A stretch of DNA of 64,000 bases, taken from positions 744,001 to 808,000 of the forward strand of contig NZ_PGGM01000001.1 in NCBI RefSeq assembly GCF_003010965.1, in the 5' to 3' direction. Position 1 is the stretch's first letter; the number at the start of each line of letters is the position of its first letter. The translations under genes were made by a program, and so were the position numbers. The notes beneath the pieces were generated by a model that had not been told where the DNA came from, searched no databases, and saw only the letters and a list, made by a program, of their open reading frames with translations. This document shows positions 20,994 through 33,909 of this stretch, piece after piece. Source of the DNA: Phyllobacterium sophorae (lineage in GTDB: Bacteria > Pseudomonadota > Alphaproteobacteria > Rhizobiales > Rhizobiaceae).

Positions 20994-21488
20994 CTACTCC
21001 ATATCCGTCTCGGGCAGATGGATGCCCGATAGCTCGGCCAGTGTCATGCGTGCCGCGCTGACGCGGGCAAATCGCAGGGTCATGGCTTTGCGGGTGGCGC
21101 CTGCCAATTTGTGCTCCGGTGCATCGCGAATGATCTCGGCGCCATAGCCGTCGGAAAGAATGAACCCGCAATCCTCGGGGAAAATGTCCGCCGGAACACC
21201 GGGATGCGTGGCAAAGAACAGGCGGTCGCAATGCTCCCGGTAAATCGGCCATTTGCGATCGACCTTCCAATCCTCGATCGACGATTTGATCTCCACAATC
21301 CAGATTTCGCCGCTGCGCGTCAGCGCCACCAGATCAGCGCGCCTGCCCGATGCCAGCGGCAGTTCGGGCAGAACCGCGAGGCCGAGCTCAAGGAACAGCC
21401 GCTGCACGCCGCGCCGTACCAGCATGGCGTTTTCCGATTGCCGTCCATCGATGAGCGGACTTGTCTGACCTGGAATCACAAGGGGCAT
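20994..21488 (-). CDS. mmcB: MmcB family DNA repair protein
   Basis: 164-residue protein with a PD-(D/E)xK nuclease-like core: RRADLVALTRSG, then IVEIKSSIEDWKVDRKW supplying the Glu-x-Lys pair. MmcB is a conserved alphaproteobacterial protein named in Caulobacter, where it is induced by DNA damage and cell-cycle control. The ATG at 21488 (MPLVIPG) or the one at 21494 can be the start. It converges on actR with only four bases between the two stops. Confidence 0.8.
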   Translation of the reverse strand: MPLVIPGQTSPLIDGRQSENAMLVRRGVQRLFLELGLAVLPELPLASGRRADLVALTRSGEIWIVEIKSSIEDWKVDRKWPIYREHCDRLFFATHPGVPADIFPEDCGFILSDGYGAEIIRDAPEHKLAGATRKAMTLRFARVSAARMTLAELSGIHLPETDME

Positions 21489-21660
21489 GATCAAAACGAT
21501 ATCGGCAAATCTGCAACCATGCGCAGGAAAAATGCACTAGCAGATTGTAGAAAACATGGTTAACAGAAAACTGCGCTTTACGGTTAATCAGGCATTAACA
21601 ATAATGGCGCTAGAGAGGCAATAGCAAACGCCATCGCAGATTCGCATAATATTCAACGGG

Positions 21661-22284
21661 GTGACCATGCAATTCAAGACTATTGTCCTTGCAGTTGGAC
21701 TGATGGGTGCAACTGCTCTAACGGGCTGTTCGACTATCGGACTGAGCTACTCGACCGCTTCCTACAACTCCGTTGTCGATGCCGGTTATGTCATCCCGGC
21801 CGTACCGCGCATGAAGGTTCCGCCGCAGTATCTGCGCCAGGAAGTCAACTACGACGGTGGCGAAGCAGCGGGTACGATCATCGTCGATACCAATGCGAAG
21901 TACCTTTACTACGTGCTCGGCGGCGGCAAGGCGATGCGCTACGGCATCGGTGTCGGCAAGGAAGGCTTCGAATGGGCAGGCACTGCCCGCGTCGCAATGA
22001 AGCGCGAATGGCCAACATGGACGCCTCCGCGTGAGATGATCCAGCGCCAGCCGGTGCTCGCCAAGTTCCGTGACGGCATGGATCCCGGCATCACCAATCC
22101 GCTCGGTGCCCGCGCCCTCTATCTCTTCAACAAGGGTGGCGACACCGGCTATCGCCTGCATGGCACCCCGGAATGGTGGTCAATCGGCAAGGCCATGTCC
22201 TCGGGCTGCATCCGCCTGATGAACCAGGACATCATCGACCTGTACAATCGCGCCCAGGTCGGTGCAAAGGTCATCGTCCGCTAA
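21661..22284 (+). CDS. L,D-transpeptidase lipoprotein (ErfK/YbiS/YcfS/YnhG)
   Basis: Periplasmic L,D-transpeptidase of about 205 residues that can form 3-3 peptidoglycan cross-links or anchor proteins to the wall. The N-terminus has a lipoprotein signal with lipobox ALTGC (Cys21 counted from ATG 21667). The YkuD domain ends with the catalytic block HGTPEWWSIGKAMSSGCIRL, containing the His and the SGCIR cysteine. The start may be GTG 21661 or ATG 21667. A strong terminator follows 26 bases after the stop, so it is likely monocistronic. Confidence 0.92.
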   Translation: MTMQFKTIVLAVGLMGATALTGCSTIGLSYSTASYNSVVDAGYVIPAVPRMKVPPQYLRQEVNYDGGEAAGTIIVDTNAKYLYYVLGGGKAMRYGIGVGKEGFEWAGTARVAMKREWPTWTPPREMIQRQPVLAKFRDGMDPGITNPLGARALYLFNKGGDTGYRLHGTPEWWSIGKAMSSGCIRLMNQDIIDLYNRAQVGAKVIVR

Positions 22285-22310
22285 TTTTGCTGGCTCATAA
22301 ATTGGACAAT

Positions 22311-22336
22311 AGGCCGCTTTCGAGCGGCCTTTTTTA
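22311..22336 (+). terminator. Rho-independent terminator after the L,D-transpeptidase
   Basis: A perfect 8-bp stem AGGCCGCT/AGCGGCCT with a TTCG tetraloop is followed by a run of six T. It lies 26 bases after the stop codon on the same strand and is the clearest intrinsic terminator in the window. Confidence 0.93.
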
Positions 22337-22387
22337 TTTGCTTGCCTGACTTTTGTCGTGTTGACCTGATCGTTAGGCGCCCCATAG

Positions 22388-24821
<2,434 letters not shown>

Positions 24822-25224
24822 GGGCGAGACCGTCAATGGTTTTGATCCGGTTGAGCGGCTTGCCGCCGAGCATGGTATTATCAGTTCGCATCCACTGGCG
24901 AGCCACGGCATCATCGCCGCCGACAATCGCATCGAGCGAGCGGTAGAGGCGAATGAACAGGAGGGCGAGTTCATAGCTCTTGCCGGTGAGCGGGCCACTA
25001 CCCTCACTGCGCTTGAGGCGGGATATGCTGGGTTCGGACAGACCGACGACAGTGGAGAGCTCCCTGGCGGTCAGCCCCAGCAATTCCGCCGCACGCAGCA
25101 ATGCCTTGGAGACCACGGCGGTCTTCCCCGGAGTTGCTGGTATGTGCTGTGCAGTGGTTCCCATGAATCGGCCCTTTCGCTGGAAATAAATATAGATTAA
25201 ATTTCTGGTGAAATCAAGGGTGGT

Positions 25225-25410
25225 CGATAATCTCTCCCCTTGCGGGAGAGAAAGCGATTTCAGCATCTTAGCCACTTTGCTAAGTGCTAGAAATCGCAAG
25301 AGAGGGGATTTGCTTCACTGAACTTACCCCTCATTTGGATTTTCCAAGGGTTCAGCAAAGGGGCTAAACCCAGGAAAATCCTTTCTCTCCCGCAAGGGGA
25401 GAGATTATCG
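25225..25410. repeat. Palindromic mosaic repeat with perfect 30-bp inverted ends
   Basis: 186-bp intergenic element between the antitoxin and the P450 gene. The ends 25225-25254 and 25381-25410 are exact 30-base inverted copies. Each end is itself a hairpin (CTCTCCC/GGGAGAG around CTTGC). Inside are two more hairpins, one with CGATTTC/GAAATCG arms (about 25254-25296) and one with GGATTTTCC/GGAAAATCC arms (about 25337-25381). The nested palindromes resemble RIME-type or Brucella/Rhizobium palindromic repeats. No target duplication is seen and no coding capacity. Confidence 0.8.
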
Positions 25411-25431
25411 GCATCAACCTTCCTGACGCAT

Positions 25432-26811
25432 CTACCGCCGCGCCGTCACGGTCATTGGCAGGCCGCCATCCGGCTGGGTGGTGAGCTTTTGCACCGGCCA
25501 GGGTTTGATCGCTCCCGCCATGTCGAACCGGTAGCGATGGAGCAGCGTTGCCAAAGCAATGATCGCCTCCTGCAAGGCAAAGCTGGCGCCGATGCAGACG
25601 CGCGGCCCCGCCCCGAACGGCAAATATTGGAAGCGGTCGATCTTGTCGCGATTCTCCGGATGGAAGCGGGACGGCATGAAGGCTTCCGGGTTGTCCCAGT
25701 ACAGCCGGTGGCGGTGGACGGTCCAGGGCATGACAAGCACCGCCGAGCCCTTCGGCAGTTTCAGATCCTGGTATTGATCGTCTTCGATCGGCTCGCGGTT
25801 GATCGAGGGAGCCGGAGGATAGAGCCGCATCGCTTCCTCGAACGCGGCGCGGGTCAAGGGCAGGGCGTCCAGCCACGCATGTGGCGGCGGGACCTTGGCC
25901 TGATCCATGAAGGCATCGATTTCCTGCTCGATGCGATCGCGCTCCCATGGCGCCCGTGCCAGCAGATACAGCGTCCAGCCAAGCGCCCGCGCTGTCGTCT
26001 CATGGCCGGCACCGATGAATGTGATGATATTGTCTTCGATCTCGGCGCGCGACAGGCCTTCGGGCCCTTCGGCCCTGAGGAGAAGCGTGAGGAAATCATT
26101 GGGGACCCTGTCGCCTTCGTTCTCCATGCGGGTCTTGCGCATTTCCATCGTATTGGCGACGATCTGGCGGAAGAAAGCAAGGGCGCGGCGCCCGCGAATC
26201 TGGGTGAAGCGCGGCAGCCAGGCCGGCGCGCCGAGAAGATCGAGCGGATCGACGCGGCCCATGGTCTCAAACAGCCGGTCGACCTCGTGCGAAAACTGGT
26301 CGGGATCACCGGCGATCTCGCCGGAAAACAGCGTTTCGGCGAGAATGTCATAGGTCAGCATCGTCATGTCGCGCGACACATCGGTGGTGCCAGTGAGACC
26401 TTCGTAGCGATCGGCAAAAACCTCGGTTGTCCGCTGCATCGCCTCGGCGAAGCCGTGGATGTGGCGCGGTGTGAACACTGGCGCCATGGCCTTGCGCGAG
26501 CGCCTCCAGACCTCGCCTTCCGCCGTCAGCAGCCCATCGCGCAGGATCGGGCGCAGAATGCGCTGGCGCACCGCGGCCATCTTGTAATTCTTGGCATTGT
26601 CAACGAGCACATGGCGGATCAGGCCGGGATCATTGGCGATGATCGTATGCGCGAAGGACCAGTCAATTGAGACCCAAGGCTCGTTGTAGGACGGCTCGCC
26701 CCACAATTCGAGCGGATTGCGGTAAATGGTGCGGATAAGACGCAGCGTACCGACCGGCCCGGTGCGCGGGATCGGGGCAGGTGGAACAAACGCGGCTTGT
26801 ACAGGATTCAT
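25432..26811 (-). CDS. Cytochrome P450
   Basis: 459-residue soluble P450 monooxygenase. The I-helix oxygen motif is GAGHETTA, the K-helix ExxR is FEEAMRLYPP, and the heme loop is FGAGPRVCIGASFAL with the thiolate ligand Cys406. The ATG at 26811 is preceded by GAGGAGG; 67 more residues in the open frame upstream are not P450-like. No ferredoxin or reductase gene is adjacent, so electrons must come from elsewhere. The substrate cannot be read from sequence. Divergent from the S10 peptidase gene. Confidence 0.94.
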   Translation of the reverse strand: MNPVQAAFVPPAPIPRTGPVGTLRLIRTIYRNPLELWGEPSYNEPWVSIDWSFAHTIIANDPGLIRHVLVDNAKNYKMAAVRQRILRPILRDGLLTAEGEVWRRSRKAMAPVFTPRHIHGFAEAMQRTTEVFADRYEGLTGTTDVSRDMTMLTYDILAETLFSGEIAGDPDQFSHEVDRLFETMGRVDPLDLLGAPAWLPRFTQIRGRRALAFFRQIVANTMEMRKTRMENEGDRVPNDFLTLLLRAEGPEGLSRAEIEDNIITFIGAGHETTARALGWTLYLLARAPWERDRIEQEIDAFMDQAKVPPPHAWLDALPLTRAAFEEAMRLYPPAPSINREPIEDDQYQDLKLPKGSAVLVMPWTVHRHRLYWDNPEAFMPSRFHPENRDKIDRFQYLPFGAGPRVCIGASFALQEAIIALATLLHRYRFDMAGAIKPWPVQKLTTQPDGGLPMTVTARR

Positions 26812-27036
26812 TGGGCCTCCTCGGGTCCCATGTGGGGACAGGCGCGCGGGATTTCCACCAAATCGACCATTATCCTTTCGCCCAATGACCACGGTTCTGT
26901 GGTGGTTCCGCCTTGACGCCAACGCCCGAATGAGGTCTGTTTCGGCGCATATTTCATACGCCCTGATGACTGCAATCACAGACAATCTTTTCAGATATTC
27001 GATTTCAACCAATCTTTATTGTGAGGCCTTTTCATC

Positions 27037-28821
27037 ATGCTTTTTCGCCTGTGCTGGCTTTTGCTGGCGATTTTCCTTGCATCGTGTAGTGGCGGATCGG
27101 ATTCGGAGGAGGATCATGCTGCCAGCACGTTTGAAACCCTGTTTGAACCGCCCCGGCCACCGGTGCCGATCCCGGGTCCTGCCGACGCCATACCCTGGAG
27201 CGATCCCGATTACGGGCCAGAGGGCACGTTCGGTCTGCACGATTTTACCGAAACGCCAACCAGTAACGTGCACACGATTTACCTGAATGGCAATGCGATA
27301 AAATTCGCGGTAACTGCCGGACATCTGAAGGCCGAAAGTTCGCGCTACCCTTCGTCGAGCAGTCAAGGGAAGGCAGCAATTTTCTACACTGCCTATACGC
27401 GCGATGAGCTGCCCGAGGGCACGCGGCCGGTGACGTTCGTTTTCAATGGCGGGCCCGGCGGCGCGTCGGCCGTGCTTGACCTGAATTTTCTTGGACCGAA
27501 ACGGATCGACTGGAATGCACCCGGATCGGCGACTTTGCCCCTGGCCGACAACCCCAACACCTTGCTCGAAAAGACAGACCTCGTCTTTGTCGATCCGGTA
27601 GGTACTGGATATTCGAAGGCGGTTTATCCCAGTCGGAACGAGGAATTCTGGAGCGTCGATGAGGACGCAAGCGTGCTCACCGATTTCATCATCCGTTACA
27701 TCAACGCCAATCATCGTCAGGAATCGCCCAAATATGTCTATGGAGTTTCGTATGGGGGCATTCGCGCTCCAGTCATCGGACGCATGCTCTTGGAAAGCGG
27801 GACAGCCAAATATGCCGACAAGAAAGATTCAAAGAACGTTCTCACCGGTCTGATCCTGAACTCGCCGATACTCGACTACGAAGCAGATTGTATGTCCAAT
27901 GATGCATCTTGTGGCGGCTCGCTTCCGACTTATGCGGCGGTTGCGGCCGATTGGGGCAAATCAATTGAACTAAAAGGTAAGCCTATCGATACAATTCCGG
28001 ACAATGTAGTGCCATTTGTCTCCGCATATAACAAACTTTACGATTCGACGTTCAGTGGTGTCGATAATAGCAAGGCCCCCGATCGTGCAAAATGGGAAGC
28101 CTTCCTCAAGCAACCCGCGGCGCCGCCCTTCTTGAATCGCCTGTTTGAACTGACCGGTGTTGGCAAGCTTCATAAACCTGGAGACAGTGCCGCCAACAAT
28201 CCGTGGATCGCCCAACCGAATATGAACAGCTTTGAATTCAGCTGGTATTTCGATGCAGGCAAAGACGATGCAGGCAAACCCCTAAAACTCGTGCTTGCCG
28301 ATGGGCGGGCGACCATTACATTTGACGATACCGATTCAGCACTTGATCGCAGATCCGATTTTGATCCGCTTGCTAAACTCTATCAAGAGCAGTTTATCGG
28401 CTATCATTCCAATTTAGGTTATATGGGGAGCAATGGTGAAATCATCGACAAGTGGGATTTCTGGTCACATCATCCCGATGATCCGGTCAATCCTGGCAGG
28501 TTGGTGTCAAGTGTTCCCGATCTCTCCGAGAGCCTTAGCCTCAAACCTGATCTGAAGGTTTTGGTTCAGCACGGGTATTATGACCTGAACACGCCTTTCT
28601 ATCAGTCCGAACTTGTTCTTGCCGCATTGCCGGAAGCGATAAAAGTGCCGGTCAAACTGTATGAAGCCGGTCACGGTATTGGTCCTGAAGATGGCCCAAA
28701 GGACAAACTCTTCCTCTACATCCGAGTGCGGCGCGACCTTGAAGCATTTTATGATCAGCCACTGCCAGGTATTGTACTGGCGGCTATACGTTCTCCTCGG
28801 CCTGAAAGGGTTCAGCCATGA
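27037..28821 (+). CDS. Serine carboxypeptidase-like lipoprotein (peptidase S10)
   Basis: 594-residue predicted lipoprotein with lipobox LASC (Cys17). The S10 landmarks are FNGGPGGAS (oxyanion hole) and the nucleophile motif GVSYGGIRAP with Ser238; the Asp and His follow in DLNTPF and GHGIGPEDGP near the C-terminus. S10 enzymes remove C-terminal residues and usually work at acidic pH. The protein should be attached to the periplasmic face or outer membrane. Its stop overlaps the start of an EF-hand gene by ATGA, so the two are translationally coupled. The DNA between about 27950 and 28470 is slightly more AT-rich than its surroundings. Confidence 0.9.
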   Translation: MLFRLCWLLLAIFLASCSGGSDSEEDHAASTFETLFEPPRPPVPIPGPADAIPWSDPDYGPEGTFGLHDFTETPTSNVHTIYLNGNAIKFAVTAGHLKAESSRYPSSSSQGKAAIFYTAYTRDELPEGTRPVTFVFNGGPGGASAVLDLNFLGPKRIDWNAPGSATLPLADNPNTLLEKTDLVFVDPVGTGYSKAVYPSRNEEFWSVDEDASVLTDFIIRYINANHRQESPKYVYGVSYGGIRAPVIGRMLLESGTAKYADKKDSKNVLTGLILNSPILDYEADCMSNDASCGGSLPTYAAVAADWGKSIELKGKPIDTIPDNVVPFVSAYNKLYDSTFSGVDNSKAPDRAKWEAFLKQPAAPPFLNRLFELTGVGKLHKPGDSAANNPWIAQPNMNSFEFSWYFDAGKDDAGKPLKLVLADGRATITFDDTDSALDRRSDFDPLAKLYQEQFIGYHSNLGYMGSNGEIIDKWDFWSHHPDDPVNPGRLVSSVPDLSESLSLKPDLKVLVQHGYYDLNTPFYQSELVLAALPEAIKVPVKLYEAGHGIGPEDGPKDKLFLYIRVRRDLEAFYDQPLPGIVLAAIRSPRPERVQP

Positions 28822-29270
28822 GAGTTTGGTTCACCGCCGGAATGGCAGTGCTGCTTGCTGCGCAATGGCATGCACAGCCATCGGATGCCGCTGAAACCAT
28901 GGCGCGGTTCAAACCCGACAGGCAGATGCAGGGGCGGTCGTTGCGCAGCATTGTTCCTTCATCAACAGGCCCGAAGCAAGGAGCGGTTCCCCTTACCCGC
29001 GAAATGGTAAGCGCCGCCGTCGACGCGCGCATCAAAGCCCTTTTCGATCGTGCGGCTGATCCTGCAACGCATCTTGTGACCGCTGCATCTGCAGAGAATT
29101 CGGGCGTGGGTTATTTCACTGGTCATTTTGCGGATATGGACCGGGACAGCGACGGGGCACTCTCCCTCGAGGAGGTCAAGGGTTTTCTCGATGCGCAGTC
29201 ACCCATTGCGCGACCTGGATCGAAGGAGCTACAGACCATCGGGAAGACGGAGGTACAAATCATCGAGTGA
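28818..29270 (+). CDS. Exported EF-hand protein
   Basis: 150-residue secreted protein with a signal peptide (MRVWFTAGMAVLLAAQWHAQ, cleaved around residue 25). One canonical 12-residue EF-hand calcium loop is present at about residues 108-119 (DRDSDGALSLEE); a second, preceding EF hand is not evident. It is translationally coupled to the S10 carboxypeptidase lipoprotein (ATGA overlap), which suggests a calcium-responsive partner or stabiliser of that enzyme. That link is inference from context; no such pair is known to me. Confidence 0.78.
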   Translation: MRVWFTAGMAVLLAAQWHAQPSDAAETMARFKPDRQMQGRSLRSIVPSSTGPKQGAVPLTREMVSAAVDARIKALFDRAADPATHLVTAASAENSGVGYFTGHFADMDRDSDGALSLEEVKGFLDAQSPIARPGSKELQTIGKTEVQIIE

Positions 29271-29474
29271 CAGGGTGCGGCCGGTCCGGTCCCCGGGGGC
29301 CTGAGCAGATGGACAGAACCAGTTCCTGTGTGTCCGTCAGGTGATTTCCCCAACGGCCGCTAACGGGGATGTGAGTATAAATCGCCAAAAAGTCCACCAA
29401 TTGGCCATGATCCGTGGATAGAGCGGGTGTCATGAATTGGAAAAACCGGCATTAAACACTATATCTACCACTGT

Positions 29475-29504
29475 AACCGGGCATGATTCGCCCGGTTCTG
29501 TTAT
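29475..29504 (+). promoter_or_regulatory. Hairpin in the gyrB leader
   Basis: A perfect 8-bp stem AACCGGGC/GCCCGGTT with a 7-base loop lies about 55-75 bases before the gyrB start and is followed by CTGTTAT. It could be an intrinsic terminator for the S10/EF-hand transcript or part of the gyrB leader. The T-tract is weak, so I cannot choose. Confidence 0.5.
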
Positions 29505-29544
29505 AAAGACGGGTGCGCCAATTCAGGCGCGAGAAAAAGATTGA

Positions 29545-31992
<2,448 letters not shown>

Positions 31993-32000
31993 GAATGGAT

Positions 32001-32036
32001 CGGTGGTGCAGTGATTTTCAATGCACCACCGTTTAT
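32001..32036 (+). terminator. Terminator-like hairpin after gyrB
   Basis: A 10-bp perfect stem CGGTGGTGCA/TGCACCACCG with an 11-base loop starts 9 bases after the gyrB stop and is followed by TTTATT. It sits between convergent gyrB and brnA and could serve both directions. Confidence 0.78.
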
Positions 32037-32060
32037 TCGGATAGTTAAACGAAAACCGCT

Positions 32061-32276
32061 CTAACCCAGTCGTTCGGCGATCCAGAGCTTGATAAGGGCT
32101 TGTCTGGTCACGCCAAGCCGCCGTGCCTGTCTGTCCAGACCTTCCACTACCCACATGGGAAAGTCGACATTCACCCGCTTGAGTTCTTCGTTGGGCCGAC
32201 GGGCCTTCGACCAATCCACCTGTTCGGCAATATCTTCTCCCTCGTCGAAATTGCGGTCAAAATCACTTGTCTTCAT
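32061..32276 (-). CDS. brnA: BrnA antitoxin
   Basis: 71-residue ribbon-helix-helix antitoxin: acidic N-terminus (MKTSDFDRNFDEGED) for toxin binding, then VNVDFPMWVVEGLDRQARRLGVTRQALIKLWIAERL as the RHH DNA-binding part. ATG 32276 matches the family start; the frame extends upstream without BrnA features. It overlaps the end of brnT by 14 bases, the usual toxin-first order. BrnA both blocks the BrnT RNase and represses the operon. Confidence 0.9.
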   Translation of the reverse strand: MKTSDFDRNFDEGEDIAEQVDWSKARRPNEELKRVNVDFPMWVVEGLDRQARRLGVTRQALIKLWIAERLG

Positions 32277-32526
32277 AGTATTCGATTTCCTGTTTTCGGG
32301 CCCGGCGAACCGAAATGATGCGAACCTTACCGCTTCTGTAAACGCAGATGGCTGACCAATGTTTGCCTCTGAGTAAGCCAATTACGAGAAAACGCGGCTC
32401 TCCGTCCACTTTGGCTGGAGCTTCCAGCATCCGGTCATCTTTCCAGAGCGGTTGTGCTTCCTCAAAATCAATACCGTGTTTGATTTTATTGGACGCGCTC
32501 TTTGCCGGATCGTACTCAAACAGCAT
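32263..32526 (-). CDS. brnT: BrnT ribonuclease toxin
   Basis: 87-residue BrnT-family toxin. The start MLFEYDPAKSASNKIKHGIDFEEAQ and the end RIISVRRARKQEIEYYE are the two conserved blocks of the family, which folds like RelE ribonucleases and cuts RNA. It is the first gene of a brnT-brnA operon on the minus strand and its 3' end overlaps brnA. All recognisable residues are present, so it appears functional. Confidence 0.92.
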   Translation of the reverse strand: MLFEYDPAKSASNKIKHGIDFEEAQPLWKDDRMLEAPAKVDGEPRFLVIGLLRGKHWSAICVYRSGKVRIISVRRARKQEIEYYEDK

Positions 32527-32536
32527 GGATCAGTAT

Positions 32537-32555
32537 TGGTATAAGAAATATACCA
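32537..32555. promoter_or_regulatory. Inverted repeat upstream of brnT, candidate BrnA operator
   Basis: TGGTATA and TATACCA arms with a 5-base spacer stand 10 bases upstream of the brnT start. Ribbon-helix-helix antitoxins such as BrnA bind short inverted repeats at their own promoter, and the TATA-like core could also be the -10 region. The function is inferred from position. Confidence 0.62.
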
Positions 32556-32811
32556 TTTCCGTGCATATGTCCACGAAATATCGGGTTCGGTGTCTGGTCA
32601 TGCCTGATGCTATCGTTTGACACCAACCACCACCACGACCTGCAGGTTGAATCGAACCCCAGCGTTTTTATACTTTTGTACAACAACTCTCTTGCCTGTT
32701 CGGCGGCGTCATGATCTTTTGTCAAAAAAGAAGCGATGTCCCGGGGATAGGCCAAACGAATGCCCGGCAAAGATGGCGTACTTTTTTGAGTCAACCTGAT
32801 CGGGAATTGAA

Positions 32812-33867
32812 ATGCAGCCTGTCTTTGATGGTCACAACGATGTGCTTTACCGGTTGTGGAAACATTCAAGAGACGGGGCCGATCCGATCCAGGAATTTAT
32901 CGATGGGACGACTTCCGGCCATATCGACAAGATCAGGGCGCTCAAGGGTGGCTTGATCGGTGGCCTCTGTGCCATTTACGTCCCTTCCGGTGATCTTGCC
33001 TTCAAGGCACCCGATGCCAACGGCCATTATTCGACGCCTCTCGCTGCGCCGCTGGACCGCGCGCCATCGCTCGATATTTCACTCGAGATGGCGGCGATCG
33101 CGTTGAAACTGCAGCGGGCCGGAGGGTGGAAGCTCTGCCGCACTACAGCCGAGATTGCCGAATGCATGCGCCGGGATATGTTCGCCGCCGTGCTGCATAT
33201 GGAAGGCTGCGAAGCGATAGGTGCGGATCTGGCAGCGCTCGATGTCTTCTACGCCGCGGGACTGCGTTCGCTGGGGCCGGTCTGGAGCCGCAACAATATC
33301 TTTGCCCACGGCGTGCCTTTCGCCTATCCGATGCATCCGGATACAGGCCCCGGATTGACGCGGGAGGGCGAAGAACTCGTTAAAGCCTGCAACCGCCTTG
33401 GCATTCTCGTTGATCTTGCCCACATCACCGAAAAAGGCTTTTGGGACGTTGCACGCATCAGCGATCAACCGCTCGTCGCCAGCCATTCGAATGTCCATGC
33501 GCTGACCCCTGTTGCACGCAACCTGACGGACAGGCAGCTGGACGCCATACGCGAGAGCAAGGGTCTGGTCGGGCTCAACTATGCCGTCGCCATGCTGCGC
33601 CCCGATGCGCGCGAAAACGCCGATACGCCACTGTCTGATATGGTACGCCACATCGACTACATGGTGAACCGCATGGGCATCGACTGCGTGGCACTTGGTT
33701 CTGATTTCGACGGTGCTAAAATCCCCGGCGAAATTGCCGATGCAAGCGGAAATCAGAACCTGGTAGCGGCGTTGCGGGACGCCGGATATCTGGGAGATGA
33801 TCTTGCAAAGATCTGCCGCGAAAACTGGCTGCGCGTGCTGCGATCGGCGTGGCACGAAGAAAACTAA
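32812..33867 (+). CDS. Membrane-type dipeptidase (peptidase family M19)
   Basis: 351-residue renal-dipeptidase-like zinc hydrolase. The metal ligands are in DGHNDVLYRLW at the N-terminus, the bridging Glu in HMEGCEAIG, VDLAHITEKGFWDV and ASHSNVHAL, and the final Asp in GSDFDGAKIPGEI. M19 enzymes cleave dipeptides, including some with D-residues. The gene is 42 bases upstream of the peptide ABC importer in the same direction, so the enzyme probably processes imported dipeptides. No signal peptide is seen, consistent with a cytosolic enzyme. Confidence 0.93.
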   Translation: MQPVFDGHNDVLYRLWKHSRDGADPIQEFIDGTTSGHIDKIRALKGGLIGGLCAIYVPSGDLAFKAPDANGHYSTPLAAPLDRAPSLDISLEMAAIALKLQRAGGWKLCRTTAEIAECMRRDMFAAVLHMEGCEAIGADLAALDVFYAAGLRSLGPVWSRNNIFAHGVPFAYPMHPDTGPGLTREGEELVKACNRLGILVDLAHITEKGFWDVARISDQPLVASHSNVHALTPVARNLTDRQLDAIRESKGLVGLNYAVAMLRPDARENADTPLSDMVRHIDYMVNRMGIDCVALGSDFDGAKIPGEIADASGNQNLVAALRDAGYLGDDLAKICRENWLRVLRSAWHEEN

Positions 33868-33909
33868 GATTGCCAAGAAACCAATCGCTCTAAAACAGGG
33901 AACAGAACA

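Noticed and set aside
25165..25431. Target-site duplication for the mosaic repeat
   Set aside because: The flanks (GGT left, GCA right) show no direct repeat, so mobility is not proven by its edges.
32516..32869. Minus-strand open frame of 117 codons upstream of brnT
   Set aside because: It overlaps the brnT start region and the dipeptidase start, has no ribosome site or motif, and its composition is not convincing.
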